A DNA stretch of 64,000 bases from Flavobacterium sp. LC2016-13 (GCF_009707955.1 NZ_WMDQ01000006.1:186001-250000); one strand, 5' to 3'. Positions 51,221 through 61,455 are shown, counted from the first letter of the stretch. Numbers and translations: made by a program. Notes: a model not told the origin generated them from the letters alone.

Positions 51221-53656
51221 ATGCTGAAAAACTGGATTAACATTTTTATATACCACATCAAAAACAACAAATTCTTTACGGCTTTGAATGTTTTGGGTTT
51301 GAGTATTGGAATCGCAGGTTTAATTTTTGCCATTTTATATTGGAATGAGGAACAGAGTTATAACGAATGGAACCCAAACAAAGAAGTTGTTTTTCAATCT
51401 ATATGCCAGATAAGTCCGGATAATTTTTGGTCTACGAATGTGTCATCGTTTGAAGATTATTTTAAAACCGATTTCAAGGAAATTGAAAGTTATTGTTATC
51501 TCGATAATTGGTATGCTGAAAAGCTAATTCAATACAACGATAAAAAAGGCATTTTTAAAATCATCGATGCTCAAAAAACTTTTTTCGAAATGTTTCCTTT
51601 TAATTTTATAAAAGGAAGTGCAAAGACAGCTTTAAAAGACAAAAGTTGTATTGCTATTTCAAAACAAATGGCTCTAAATTTATTTGGAAACATCGATGTT
51701 TTGGGCAAAACAGTGATCTATACCGATAAAAAATTAGTTGTTACGGGCGTTTATACAATTCCCGGAAAATCATCTTTGGCGCCGGAAGCTGTTGTAAATC
51801 TTATCGATGAAAAGTTGCCTACAGAAAAAGACAGCTGGGGAAATTTTAATAATGGTTTATTAATAAAATTAAAAAATCCGGCCGATAAAAATAAAGTGAT
51901 TGCCAAAATGGAAAGTCTGCTATTCAAAAATCGTACTGCAAAATGGGCGAAAAAAGAAGGTTTGACTATTGCAGAATGGCAGAAAAAAAATGGGGTTGAG
52001 AATATGAAAATATTTCTGGAACCTTTAAAAGATGCCAGATTACATTCGATTGTTGATGGATATGCAGAAGGAAAAGGCAATTATCAATTCCTGATGATTA
52101 TGATGGGATTATCTGTTTTGATTTTGATCTTATCACTTTTTAATTATATCAATCTGGCAACGGCAAATGCCATAAAAAGAGCTAAAGAAGTTGGGGTTAG
52201 AAAAATTTTAGGAGCATCAAAAAGTAATATTGTCCTACAGTTTATTTTTGAAACTTTCATCATTACTTCTTTTTCTATTCTTTTATCCTTAGTGATTGTG
52301 GAGTTATCATTGCCTTTTTACAATAATTTTTTAGAAAAGGAATTAGCCATTCATGGCTCACAATTTTTTGTTGAATTGGGTTTCATTTTTATTGTTACTG
52401 TAATTCTTGCCGGAATATTTCCAGCGCTTTACATTTCGAATTTTGAAACTTTGAAAGTATTAAAGGGAAATTTTGGAAGAAGCAAAAGCGGTGTCTGGCT
52501 GAGAAACGGAATGCTTATTTTGCAATTTGCAATTGCCGCTTTTTTTATTATCGGATCTTATATTGTGTATGAGCAAGTACAGTTTTTAACCCAAAGAGAT
52601 TTAGGTTTTAAAGGCGATCAGGTATTAGAAATAAATTATAGAAAACCTTATTTCGATCCAAATGATCAAAACGCAGTCAAAAACTTATATACGCGATATG
52701 AAACTGTTAAACAGGAAATCTCAAAAATCAAAGGTGTTTCGCAAGTAAGTACAGGAGCGTTTTCTTTTGGCGGCGGCGGCACTTCATCATCAACTTTTAG
52801 CTATCATGGTATTAATATTCAGGGACAAAATATGGCTGTTGATTTTGGAATGCTCGAAATGCTAAAAATCAAATTAAGTCAGGGACGTTATTTTGACAGT
52901 CGAATTTCATCAGACACGATTACGAATATATTGATAAACGAAACGGCTTTGAAATTAATGAAAGAAAAAAATCCCATTGGTAAAATTGTAAAATGGAACG
53001 AACATAAACTCAAAATTATTGGAATAGTAAAAAATTTCAATATCTGGGGACCAAAAGCGCAAATTCCGCCCATGGTATTTTTTCATCTAAAAACAATCAG
53101 CTGGATGAATCTGAATGTCAATCATATATTCGTAAAAGTGAATCCTGCGGAAATGCAAAATACAATTGCCGATCTCGAGAAATTCTGGAAACAAAATATT
53201 ACTACTGATTATCCTTTTAAATATGATTTTACAGATAAGGCTTACGCCAGAAATTATAAGGAATTTGTGAATCAGAGAAATCTTTTTTCTTTATTGAATA
53301 TAATCGTAATTCTCATTGCTCTTTTCGGACTCTTTGCATTGGCTTCGTATTCAATACAAAGTCGTATGAAGGAAATTGCCATTCGAAAAACACTTGGCGC
53401 CGAAACCAATGTTTTGCTAAAAGAACTGTCTAAACAATATATTATTTTTTGTGTTATCGGATTTCTGATTGCGGTATTCCCGGCCTATTATTTATTGAAT
53501 AAATGGCTCGAAGATTTCGTTTTTAGAATTGATATTCCAATACTTCCGTTTCTTATTGGCTTTGTGGCATTACTCTCTTTAACGCTAATTGTAGTGCTTT
53601 CGAGAACGTATCAGGCGACAAAAGTCGATGTATTAAAATATTTAAAATACGAATAA
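51221..53656 (+). CDS. MacB/FtsX-type ABC permease, paralogue 1 of 3
   Basis: 811 residues with the double FtsX arrangement: N-terminal helix (ALNVLGLSIGIAGLIFAILYW), large periplasmic MacB_PCD domain (to about 285), three helices, a second helix near 426 with a second periplasmic domain, and three C-terminal helices ending ...VLKYLKYE. Members export peptides, antibiotics or lipoproteins or act in stress sensing. The first 30 codons share 68 identical bases with paralogue 2. Confidence 0.92.
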   Translation: MLKNWINIFIYHIKNNKFFTALNVLGLSIGIAGLIFAILYWNEEQSYNEWNPNKEVVFQSICQISPDNFWSTNVSSFEDYFKTDFKEIESYCYLDNWYAEKLIQYNDKKGIFKIIDAQKTFFEMFPFNFIKGSAKTALKDKSCIAISKQMALNLFGNIDVLGKTVIYTDKKLVVTGVYTIPGKSSLAPEAVVNLIDEKLPTEKDSWGNFNNGLLIKLKNPADKNKVIAKMESLLFKNRTAKWAKKEGLTIAEWQKKNGVENMKIFLEPLKDARLHSIVDGYAEGKGNYQFLMIMMGLSVLILILSLFNYINLATANAIKRAKEVGVRKILGASKSNIVLQFIFETFIITSFSILLSLVIVELSLPFYNNFLEKELAIHGSQFFVELGFIFIVTVILAGIFPALYISNFETLKVLKGNFGRSKSGVWLRNGMLILQFAIAAFFIIGSYIVYEQVQFLTQRDLGFKGDQVLEINYRKPYFDPNDQNAVKNLYTRYETVKQEISKIKGVSQVSTGAFSFGGGGTSSSTFSYHGINIQGQNMAVDFGMLEMLKIKLSQGRYFDSRISSDTITNILINETALKLMKEKNPIGKIVKWNEHKLKIIGIVKNFNIWGPKAQIPPMVFFHLKTISWMNLNVNHIFVKVNPAEMQNTIADLEKFWKQNITTDYPFKYDFTDKAYARNYKEFVNQRNLFSLLNIIVILIALFGLFALASYSIQSRMKEIAIRKTLGAETNVLLKELSKQYIIFCVIGFLIAVFPAYYLLNKWLEDFVFRIDIPILPFLIGFVALLSLTLIVVLSRTYQATKVDVLKYLKYE
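51245..51312 (+). repeat. 68-bp exact direct repeat with 53682-53749
   Basis: Within the first helix of permease paralogue 1 a run of 68 identical bases recurs at the same codon phase and offset (24 bases after the ATG) in paralogue 2. The rest of the genes have diverged, so this looks like recent gene conversion or selection on the first segment. Confidence 0.9.
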
Positions 53657-53657
53657 C

Positions 53658-56069
53658 ATGCTAAAAAACTGGACTAACATATTTATATACCACATCAAAA
53701 ACAACAAATTCTTTACGGCTTTGAATGTTTTGGGTTTGAGTATTGGAATTGCAGGATTAATTTTTGCAATTTTGTATTGGAATGAGGAACATTCGTATGA
53801 TCAATGGAATCCTCAAAAAGATAAAATTTATACTATAATGAGTGATCTTGGTGGCGGAAATGTCTGGGCTGTAACCTCGACAATTCCTGCTCCTATTTTA
53901 AAAGCAACTACTTCTTATGTAGATGATTATTGCTTTATTAGAACCAATTACAGTAAGGAAACGATACAATACAAAGGTAAAATAGAATTGTTTGACAAGA
54001 TTTTTACGGCACAAAGCAGTTTCTTTTCTTTTTTTCCTTTTGAATTTGTTCGAGGCGATGCAAAAAGTGCTATTCACGATCGCAACAGTATTGCTATTTC
54101 TGAAGAAACTGCCTCTCGTTTATTTAAGGATGAAAATCCGATGGGAAAACAAGTCAGATATGCAGAACAAATTTTCGTTGTTCGCGGCGTATATCGATTG
54201 TCCGAAAAATCTTCGGCAATGCCATCTGCAGTTACAACTGTAATTGAAGACGATCTCGAAAAAGACAGAGAAAGCTGGGGCTTGAGTTATGGATTAATGC
54301 TTAAGCTAAAAAAACAAAGCGATTCAACTGCTGTTGTTAAAAAATTAAATGAAATTTTTGTTCAGGAAAACTACAAAAAGCAGGCAAAGAGTGAAGGTTT
54401 ATCTCTTGAAGCTTTTATAAAAAGATATGGAGAACCGCTTAAAATGAGGTTACTGCCACTCACTGCTGCAAGGCTTCATCAGGGAAATACTCCTTTTCCG
54501 GAAGGAAACAGCAACCTGATATTTTTGCAAATATTAATGGGTTTGTCTATACTTATTTTACTGTTATCTATTGCAAATTATATTAATCTGGCAACCGCAA
54601 ATGCTATAAAACGTGCTAAAGAAGTAGGCGTAAGAAAAGTTGTTGGCGCCACAAAATTGCAAATCATAATTCAATTTGTATTTGAAACCATATTAATTAC
54701 GCTTTTCTCCGTTTTATTAGCATTGGTAATTGTAGAGCTTTCACTGCCTTTTTATAATTCGCTTTTAAACAAAAACCTCATCATTATCGGAACGCAATTC
54801 TATCTTCAATTAGTGTTGATTTTTGTTCTTGTTGTTTTTGTTTCCGGGGTTTTTCCGGCAATTTATATATCAAATTTTGAGCCTTTGAAAGTTTTAAAAG
54901 GTAACTTTTCAAGAAGCAAAAGCGGTGTATGGTTTCGTAACGCAATGCTTGTTTTGCAATTTGCTATCGCAACCTTTTTTATCATTGGTTCTTTTATTGT
55001 CTATCAACAAGTAAATTTTATGGCCGCAAAAGATCTGGGTTTTAATGGATCGCAAGTCATCGATATTTCTTTTAAGGCTAAAAAAGGAAGAGGACAATTT
55101 GAAAGATATAAAACCATACAACAGGAACTTCAAAAAATTAATGGTGTTGAAACTGTTTCTACAGCATCATTTTCTATTGGAAGCATGGAAAACTCGTGGA
55201 GTGGTTTACATTATAAAACCAATCCGGAAGTTATAACGCAGCAAATGGGTATTGATTTTGGAATGCTGGATCTTTTGGGAATACAAATATTAAAAGGAAG
55301 AGATTTGACCGATAAATTTGCCTCAGATACTATTTCGAATGTTTTACTAAATGAAACTGCCGCAAAAACATTACAGGAAAAAGATCCTTTGGATAAAATT
55401 GTCAATTTATCGGAGGGAAATTATAAAGTCGTAGGAATTGTAAAGGACTTCAATTATTTCGGACTTGAAAATAAAATTGGTCCAATGATTTTCTTTCATC
55501 TCAAAACAGAAAAATGGGCACAAAAAGATATACATACTATAGCCGTTAAAATTTCACCAAAAGAAATGCCTCAAACTATTGATGCTATTGGAAAATTCTG
55601 GAAAACAAAAGTTGACTCAGAATATCCGTTTGAATATACTTTTGTCGATAAAAACTTTGCCCGATCTTATAAAAAGTATCAAAACCAAAGTCAGTTATTT
55701 TCTCTTTTAAATGCGATTGTAATTCTAATTGCCGTTTTCGGATTATTTGCTTTGGCTTCATTTTCAATGGAAAGAAGATTAAGGGAAATTGCTATTCGAA
55801 AAACGTTGGGCGCAGAAACAAATGTTTTACTCAAAAATTTATCCAAACAATATGTAGTTTTCTGTTTGATTGGTTTCATGATCGGAATAATTCCCGCTTA
55901 TCTTTTGTTGCAAAAATGGCTTGAAGATTTTGCTTTTAGAATTGATATTCCGTTGCTGCCGTTTTTTGTTGCACTTGTTTCTTTACTGTTTTTGACCTTG
56001 ACAATTGTTTTGGCAAAAGCATATCAGGTAACCAAAATTGATATTTTGAAATACCTGAAATATGAATAA
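53658..56069 (+). CDS. MacB/FtsX-type ABC permease, paralogue 2 of 3
   Basis: 803 residues, same architecture as paralogue 1 and the same first helix (MLKNW...NKFFTALNVLGLSIGI). The periplasmic domain sequence differs (YTIMSDLGGGNVWAVTSTIPAP), indicating a distinct ligand or partner. Only one base separates it from paralogue 1. It ends IDILKYLKYE. The C-terminal core ALASFSMERRLREIAIRKTLGAE is the FtsX signature. Confidence 0.92.
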   Translation: MLKNWTNIFIYHIKNNKFFTALNVLGLSIGIAGLIFAILYWNEEHSYDQWNPQKDKIYTIMSDLGGGNVWAVTSTIPAPILKATTSYVDDYCFIRTNYSKETIQYKGKIELFDKIFTAQSSFFSFFPFEFVRGDAKSAIHDRNSIAISEETASRLFKDENPMGKQVRYAEQIFVVRGVYRLSEKSSAMPSAVTTVIEDDLEKDRESWGLSYGLMLKLKKQSDSTAVVKKLNEIFVQENYKKQAKSEGLSLEAFIKRYGEPLKMRLLPLTAARLHQGNTPFPEGNSNLIFLQILMGLSILILLLSIANYINLATANAIKRAKEVGVRKVVGATKLQIIIQFVFETILITLFSVLLALVIVELSLPFYNSLLNKNLIIIGTQFYLQLVLIFVLVVFVSGVFPAIYISNFEPLKVLKGNFSRSKSGVWFRNAMLVLQFAIATFFIIGSFIVYQQVNFMAAKDLGFNGSQVIDISFKAKKGRGQFERYKTIQQELQKINGVETVSTASFSIGSMENSWSGLHYKTNPEVITQQMGIDFGMLDLLGIQILKGRDLTDKFASDTISNVLLNETAAKTLQEKDPLDKIVNLSEGNYKVVGIVKDFNYFGLENKIGPMIFFHLKTEKWAQKDIHTIAVKISPKEMPQTIDAIGKFWKTKVDSEYPFEYTFVDKNFARSYKKYQNQSQLFSLLNAIVILIAVFGLFALASFSMERRLREIAIRKTLGAETNVLLKNLSKQYVVFCLIGFMIGIIPAYLLLQKWLEDFAFRIDIPLLPFFVALVSLLFLTLTIVLAKAYQVTKIDILKYLKYE
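53682..53749 (+). repeat. 68-bp exact direct repeat with 51245-51312
   Basis: Second copy of the identical 68-base segment in permease paralogue 2; the third paralogue has the same protein motif but different bases. Confidence 0.9.
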
Positions 56070-56111
56070 CTAAAAGTGTTTAACCTTTTAGAACTAACCT
56101 CAACCAAAACT

Positions 56112-58529
56112 ATGATACTAAATTATATCAACATATTTATTTACCAGCTCAAGCACAACAAGCTGTTCTCTTTTCTTAATATTTTAGGATTGTCAATAGG
56201 AATTGCGGGATTAATTTTCGCTTTACTGTATTGGAACGACGAACAAAGTTATAACGAATGGAATCCTGAAAAAGAAAAAGTCTATCAGGTTTTGGTTCAG
56301 GTAACCGATATGCCTGCCTGGTCTAATTGTGCCTTATTTTTGAAACCCGCTTTAGACAAAGATCCAAATATCGAATCTATACTATATGCTGACTATTGGT
56401 ATCAAAAAGATAAAATTATTTATAAGGGAAAGAAAGAATTTGTAGATAAAATTATCAATGTCGAACAAAATTTCTTTTCTTTTTTTCCTTTCAAAATGAT
56501 TCAGGGCGATGCAATTTCAGCTATAAAAGATGATTCCAGCATTGCTATTTCAGATATTACGGCTAAAAGGATTTTTGGAAATGAAAATCCCATTGGGAAA
56601 CAAATAAAATGTTTTGACCAGCTGTTTTCTGTACGCGCCGTGTATCATATTCCAGGAAATTCTTCGATTGCGCCAAATGTCATCATCAATAAAATGAAGG
56701 AACTGACAACTTCCGGAATGATGAATCCGTTTATTTTAAAGTTATTACTAAAAGTAAAAGACCCGTCAAAAGTTGATCTTACAAGACAGAAACTCGAGAG
56801 ACTTTATAACCACGATTTTATTACCCGACTTGCCAAAGAAGCAGGTTTTACAGCCGAAGTTATGGCTAAAAAAGTAGGTTATTTTACGGTTATTCTTGAA
56901 CCTTTGTCTAAGGCCAGATTACATTCGATAGCAGATGGTTATCCTGAAACGCGAGGAAATTATCAGTTTTTGATGATCATGATGGGTTTGTCTCTTTTGA
57001 TTCTCATTTTGTCGATTGTTAACTATATCAATCTCGCCACTGCAAATGCGGTAAAGCGAGCAAAAGAAGTTGGAGTGCGTAAAATTTCGGGAGCTTCTAA
57101 AGGCGATATAATTATTCAGTTTCTTTTTGAAACTATTTTAACAACGAGTTTCTCCATTTTATTAGCGTTAGTAATTGTAGAACTTGCTTTGCCTTATTAC
57201 AACAATTTTTTAAACAAAAACATTGCACTTCTCGCCAGTCAGTTTTATCTACAATTGATTCTGATTTTCATCATTACGGTTTTGACTGCTGGATTATTAC
57301 CGGCAATTTACATCGCCAATTTTAAAACTTTTAAAGTCCTGAAAGGAAATTTCGAAAGAAGCAAAAATGGTCTTTGGCTGCGTAACGGAATGCTTATTCT
57401 TCAATTTGCAATTGCTGCTTTTTTTATTATTGGTTCTAATATTGTATATCAGCAAATTAAATATTTACAAAATAAAGATCTTGGTTTTAAAGGCGATCAG
57501 GTAATTTCGGTTTGCCTAAATTTCCCATCAATTGAACATCAATCAGAAAACGCAGAACAAATTATTTACAATAAATACAGCATCATAAAACAACAGCTGT
57601 ATAAAATTAAAGGCGTTCAACAAGTTTCTACCGGTCTTATTTCTTTTGACGGTTCAGATAATTCTATTTCTCCGGTGCTGTATAATAATGAACTTTTTAA
57701 GGAAAGAATAATCAATTTAGATTTTGGAATGTTTGAAATGCTGAATATTAAAATAATAAAAGGCAGAGATTTTGATAAAAAAATAGCGTCTGACACCGTT
57801 AATTCAGTCATAATAAATGAAACGGCCGCAAAATTAATGAATCTTAAAACTCCACTTGGAAAAGAACTTCTCATACGGGATCAAAAATTAAAAATTATTG
57901 GTATTGTCAGGGATTTTAACTTATTGAGCCCAGAATTAAAAGTGCCGCCAATTGCTTTTCATCATATTAAAACCTTTGATATGGCGCATAACATAGATAA
58001 AGTTTACATAAAACTAAACGCCGACAATTTGGAAAACACGATTACCAATATCGAAAAATTATGGTCGAAAGTCGATACCGAATATCCGTTTCAATATGAT
58101 TTTGTCGACAAGCAATACGCAAGAACTTATGAAACGTACACCAAACAAAAGAATCTTTTTTCGCTTTTAAATATTATCGTAATTGCAATAGCATTATTCG
58201 GCTTATTTGCTTTGGCTTCTTATTCGATACAAAGACGAATGAAAGAAATCGCCATTAGAAAAACACTTGGTGCAGAAACCAATACATTGCTAACAGCTTT
58301 ATCAAAACAATATATTTTGTATTGTATAATTGGATTTCTGATTGCCTTGTTTCCGGTTTATTATTTATTAAATCAATGGCTCGAAAATTTTGCTTTTAGA
58401 ATTGATATTACTGTGTTTCCTTTCTTTTTAGGATTTATTATTTTACTTATTTTGACTTTGATAATTGTGCTTTCAAGAGCTTATATCGCAACAAAAACGG
58501 ATATTTTAAAATATTTGAAATATGAATAA
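56112..58529 (+). CDS. MacB/FtsX-type ABC permease, paralogue 3 of 3
   Basis: 805 residues from the ATG at 56112 (MILNYINIFIYQLKHNKLF); a GTG at 56076 would add 12 unlikely residues. Same architecture as the two upstream paralogues, ending TDILKYLKYE. The periplasmic domain (VYQVLVQVTDMPAWSNCALFLKPALD) is again distinct. It is 42 bp from paralogue 2 and 12 bp from the serine hydrolase gene that closes the operon. Confidence 0.92.
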   Translation: MILNYINIFIYQLKHNKLFSFLNILGLSIGIAGLIFALLYWNDEQSYNEWNPEKEKVYQVLVQVTDMPAWSNCALFLKPALDKDPNIESILYADYWYQKDKIIYKGKKEFVDKIINVEQNFFSFFPFKMIQGDAISAIKDDSSIAISDITAKRIFGNENPIGKQIKCFDQLFSVRAVYHIPGNSSIAPNVIINKMKELTTSGMMNPFILKLLLKVKDPSKVDLTRQKLERLYNHDFITRLAKEAGFTAEVMAKKVGYFTVILEPLSKARLHSIADGYPETRGNYQFLMIMMGLSLLILILSIVNYINLATANAVKRAKEVGVRKISGASKGDIIIQFLFETILTTSFSILLALVIVELALPYYNNFLNKNIALLASQFYLQLILIFIITVLTAGLLPAIYIANFKTFKVLKGNFERSKNGLWLRNGMLILQFAIAAFFIIGSNIVYQQIKYLQNKDLGFKGDQVISVCLNFPSIEHQSENAEQIIYNKYSIIKQQLYKIKGVQQVSTGLISFDGSDNSISPVLYNNELFKERIINLDFGMFEMLNIKIIKGRDFDKKIASDTVNSVIINETAAKLMNLKTPLGKELLIRDQKLKIIGIVRDFNLLSPELKVPPIAFHHIKTFDMAHNIDKVYIKLNADNLENTITNIEKLWSKVDTEYPFQYDFVDKQYARTYETYTKQKNLFSLLNIIVIAIALFGLFALASYSIQRRMKEIAIRKTLGAETNTLLTALSKQYILYCIIGFLIALFPVYYLLNQWLENFAFRIDITVFPFFLGFIILLILTLIIVLSRAYIATKTDILKYLKYE

Positions 58530-58541
58530 TAAATAACCTCT

Positions 58542-59996
58542 ATGATAAACCTAATTAAACTATTTGTTTCACTCTTAATACTGTTTTCATTTTCTGCTGG
58601 TAAAGCCCAAAATAACCCGAAGGCTTTCTTAAATACAGAAATTGATAAATACATATTTCAAATTCAAAACAGGTATGTAATTCCCGGAATTTCACTTGCT
58701 GTTATTAAAAACGGAAAGGTAATTCACAAAAAAAATTATGGGAAAGCAAATATTGAGAATGACATACCTGTCTCTGATAAATCTATATTTAGAATTTATT
58801 CTTTAACAAAGTTAATTGTTACGACAGGAACTTTTCAACTTATAGAGCAAGGCCGATTATCTTTAGAAGACTCTGTTTCAAAATACATTAGTGGTCTTCC
58901 AAAAACATGGAATTCTATTCAAATTAAAAATTTGCTAACACAATCTTCCGGGCTTCCCGATATTGTGAACTATGAAAAACTAGAAGAGAATGTTGCGCAA
59001 GAAAAAGTATTTGCAGATACGATAGCGTTTAAAAAAGGAGAGAAATTTGAATATAATCAAACCAATTTTTGGCTTCTTCAAAAAGTTATAGAAACGGTGA
59101 GCAGACAAGATATTGAAACCTTTATTACACAAAACCAGTTTACTGATATATCTAAGAAAAGTATGTTTTTCTCAACAGACTCAAGAGACATTATTCCAAA
59201 TAGAGTTACGCCATATTTTAATTATGATACTGGCAAAATGCAAATTAGCCTTCCAAACAACGGCAGTTATCTTAATAGCTGTAATGGGATCAATATCACA
59301 ATGGACAGTTTTTTGATATGGGACAAAAAATTAAACAGCAATAAACTTATTAATGAGAAATCAAAAAATAGTATGTGGGAAACTTTTCCTTACTCCAAAT
59401 CAAACGAAAAATTTACTTTTGGTTGGGATGAACGCGTAATTAATGGTCATCTATCTTATGGTTTTTCCGGTGGAAGAATTACTGCTTATAGAAATTTCCC
59501 TAAAGATAATTTAAGTATCATTTTTTTAGCAAATGGCTTGGGAGGGAATAATTTTGATGTTGAAAATATTGTTAATCAGATTGCATATTTGGTCGATAAC
59601 GATATTATTGACTATAATGTTTTAGCCTTCGAGTCTTTAATTAATTCTGCACAAAATAATATAGATAATTTTAAAAATGCTTTTACAACTTTAAAAAACA
59701 ATCCCAAATATTTAAATGTAAATTTCGAAGAGCATTTAAACGCTATTGGATATATCCTTTTGAACGAGAAAAAAACTCAAGAAGCCGTATTTGTATTTAC
59801 TTTAAACACCACAGAAAATCCGAAGTCTTTTAATGCTTTTGACAGTTTAGGAGAGGTTTGTCAGATAAATAAGAATTTCGAAAAGGCTTTGCTAAATTAT
59901 ACAAAAGCAAAAGAACTAAATGCTGATGAAAGCTACCAAGCAAATGTCAGTAAAAAAATAAAAGAATTAGAAGAGATAATAAAAACCACAAAATAA
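58542..59996 (+). CDS. secreted serine hydrolase with C-terminal TPR-like repeats
   Basis: 484 residues: signal peptide (about 1-23), class C beta-lactamase-type domain with S87-L-T-K90 and YNQTNF (YxN), and helical repeats from about 380 (AIGYILLNEKKTQEAVFVF, SLGEVCQINKNFEKALLNYTKAKELN). The last part looks like two TPR units that could bind partners. It starts 12 bp after permease paralogue 3, so it is likely part of the MacB-type operon. A terminator follows. Confidence 0.85.
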   Translation: MINLIKLFVSLLILFSFSAGKAQNNPKAFLNTEIDKYIFQIQNRYVIPGISLAVIKNGKVIHKKNYGKANIENDIPVSDKSIFRIYSLTKLIVTTGTFQLIEQGRLSLEDSVSKYISGLPKTWNSIQIKNLLTQSSGLPDIVNYEKLEENVAQEKVFADTIAFKKGEKFEYNQTNFWLLQKVIETVSRQDIETFITQNQFTDISKKSMFFSTDSRDIIPNRVTPYFNYDTGKMQISLPNNGSYLNSCNGINITMDSFLIWDKKLNSNKLINEKSKNSMWETFPYSKSNEKFTFGWDERVINGHLSYGFSGGRITAYRNFPKDNLSIIFLANGLGGNNFDVENIVNQIAYLVDNDIIDYNVLAFESLINSAQNNIDNFKNAFTTLKNNPKYLNVNFEEHLNAIGYILLNEKKTQEAVFVFTLNTTENPKSFNAFDSLGEVCQINKNFEKALLNYTKAKELNADESYQANVSKKIKELEEIIKTTK

Positions 59997-60021
59997 AACA
60001 GAAATTTATTAATTCAGATTA

Positions 60022-60056
60022 AAAAAAAGACTCCATTATAATCATGGAGTCTTTTT
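60022..60056 (+). terminator. terminator of the transporter/hydrolase operon
   Basis: AAAAAAGACTCCAT-tataatc-ATGGAGTCTTTTTT, 25 bases past the serine hydrolase stop. The same ACTCCAT stem family as at 32689 and 44895. Confidence 0.87.
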
Positions 60057-60120
60057 TAGTTATTTAATTTCGTGAATTAAAAAATGTTGCTTTTTCAGAA
60101 TTTGCAATTTGGCACAAAAA

Positions 60121-60444
60121 TTAATTCCCTACTAATTCTTCTGTTTTAGTTAAAAAATCTTCTGTAACTTCTTCAATATTAATATTCATTCTTTCAGCCA
60201 AAACCGTAAGCCACCAAATAGACTCTCCTATTTTGTGTTTCAATTCTTCTTCTGTATTTCCTTTTGGCCATCTTCCTTGTTGCGACATTACGTTGCGACC
60301 AACCAAACCTGCATCAGTCAAAAAAGCCAATGCATCTTCTTCAATTGTCCATTCGCTGCCGTGATGCGATAATTCTAGTTCGTGATAACGTGCTCTTATT
60401 TTTAAAGAACGCTCTTTTAGCTGTTCAAAGTTTAGTGATGCCAT
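60121..60444 (-). CDS. MazG-like (all-alpha NTP pyrophosphohydrolase) protein
   Basis: 107 residues, helical, with the MazG-like pattern IEEDALAFLTDAGLVGR and ELKHKIGESIWWLTVLAERMNI (E/D ligands for metal). These proteins hydrolyse NTPs or dNTPs, or keep a scaffold role. The short length fits a single-domain member. It is three bases from the AraC gene upstream, so both should be co-transcribed. Confidence 0.72.
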   Translation of the reverse strand: MASLNFEQLKERSLKIRARYHELELSHHGSEWTIEEDALAFLTDAGLVGRNVMSQQGRWPKGNTEEELKHKIGESIWWLTVLAERMNINIEEVTEDFLTKTEELVGN

Positions 60445-60447
60445 AAT

Positions 60448-61368
60448 TTAATTTTTATTGAATAATTCTTTAAATGCAATCGGACTGATATTTGTTTTTT
60501 TCTTAAACAATTTATTGAAAGACTGCGGATGCTCAAAACCTAATTTATAAGCGATTTCTGAAACCGAAAATATTCCTTTTGCAATATATTCTTTTGCCTT
60601 TTCTATCAATTTATCGTGAATAAACTGCTGCGTATTTTGCCCTGAAGTGCTGCGTAATAAATCGCTCAGATATCTTGGCGATAATTGCATTTCGTCTGCT
60701 ACAAACTGCACGGTTGGCAAACCATTTTCCAGTGGTTTTTCGGTATTAAAATAATTCTCCAACAAGTTTTCCAGTTTAGAAAGTATATCGTTATTAACTG
60801 CTTTTCGGGTAATAAACTGGCGATTGTAAAAACGATTGCTATAATTCAGCAAAAGTTCTATTTGCGAAATAATAACATCCTGGCTAAAATGATCAATTCG
60901 TTCGTCGAGTTCATTCTGAATATTTTTGAAAACGCCCAAAATCGTTTCTTTTTCTTTTTCTGAAAGATATAAAGCTTCAGCAGCCGAATAAGAGAAAAAT
61001 CCGTACTTTTTGATATTCTCATTTAAACTATAAGGCCGAAAAAAATCAGGATGAATATTTAGCGACATTCCGCTGTAATCCGCTTCTTCTTCCTGCATTT
61101 TCAAAACTTGTCCCGGAGATACAAATGACATTCCGCCTTCTTCAAAATCATAGAAACCGTGTCCGTAACGTAATTTTCCTGTGAAATTTGTTTTGAAAGA
61201 TATCTTATAAAAATCCAAAACAATACCGTTTTCAAAATCCTTCGGATCAAATATAGCTTCGCCATAATTTAGTATACTAATAAGCGGATGCATTGGTTTT
61301 GGTTGTCCCATCGCTTTATGTAACTCTGAAATGGAATTGAATATTTTGGGTTGATTTTTCATTTTCAT
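60448..61368 (-). CDS. AraC family transcriptional regulator
   Basis: 306 residues. The C-terminal domain (about 200-306) has two helix-turn-helix motifs: PTVQFVADEMQLSPRYLSDLLRSTSGQNTQQFI and VSEIAYKLGFEHPQSFNKLFKKKTNISPIAF. The N-terminal part may be a cupin-like effector domain (YGHGFYDFEEGGMSFVSPGQVL). It is flanked by an SDR gene (upstream, 87 bp) and a MazG-like gene. Confidence 0.92.
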   Translation of the reverse strand: MKMKNQPKIFNSISELHKAMGQPKPMHPLISILNYGEAIFDPKDFENGIVLDFYKISFKTNFTGKLRYGHGFYDFEEGGMSFVSPGQVLKMQEEEADYSGMSLNIHPDFFRPYSLNENIKKYGFFSYSAAEALYLSEKEKETILGVFKNIQNELDERIDHFSQDVIISQIELLLNYSNRFYNRQFITRKAVNNDILSKLENLLENYFNTEKPLENGLPTVQFVADEMQLSPRYLSDLLRSTSGQNTQQFIHDKLIEKAKEYIAKGIFSVSEIAYKLGFEHPQSFNKLFKKKTNISPIAFKELFNKN

Positions 61369-61455
61369 GGATTAAGTTGCAACTTAAAATTCTGGAGTTT
61401 TTACAAATTTACGAAATGTTCTACTGGCGCAATATTCCAGTGAACTATTCTAAAA

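Noticed and set aside
50503..58529. MacB-type operon as a defence system
   Set aside because: No nuclease, NTP sensor or toxin gene is linked; regulation by a two-component system fits stress or envelope function.
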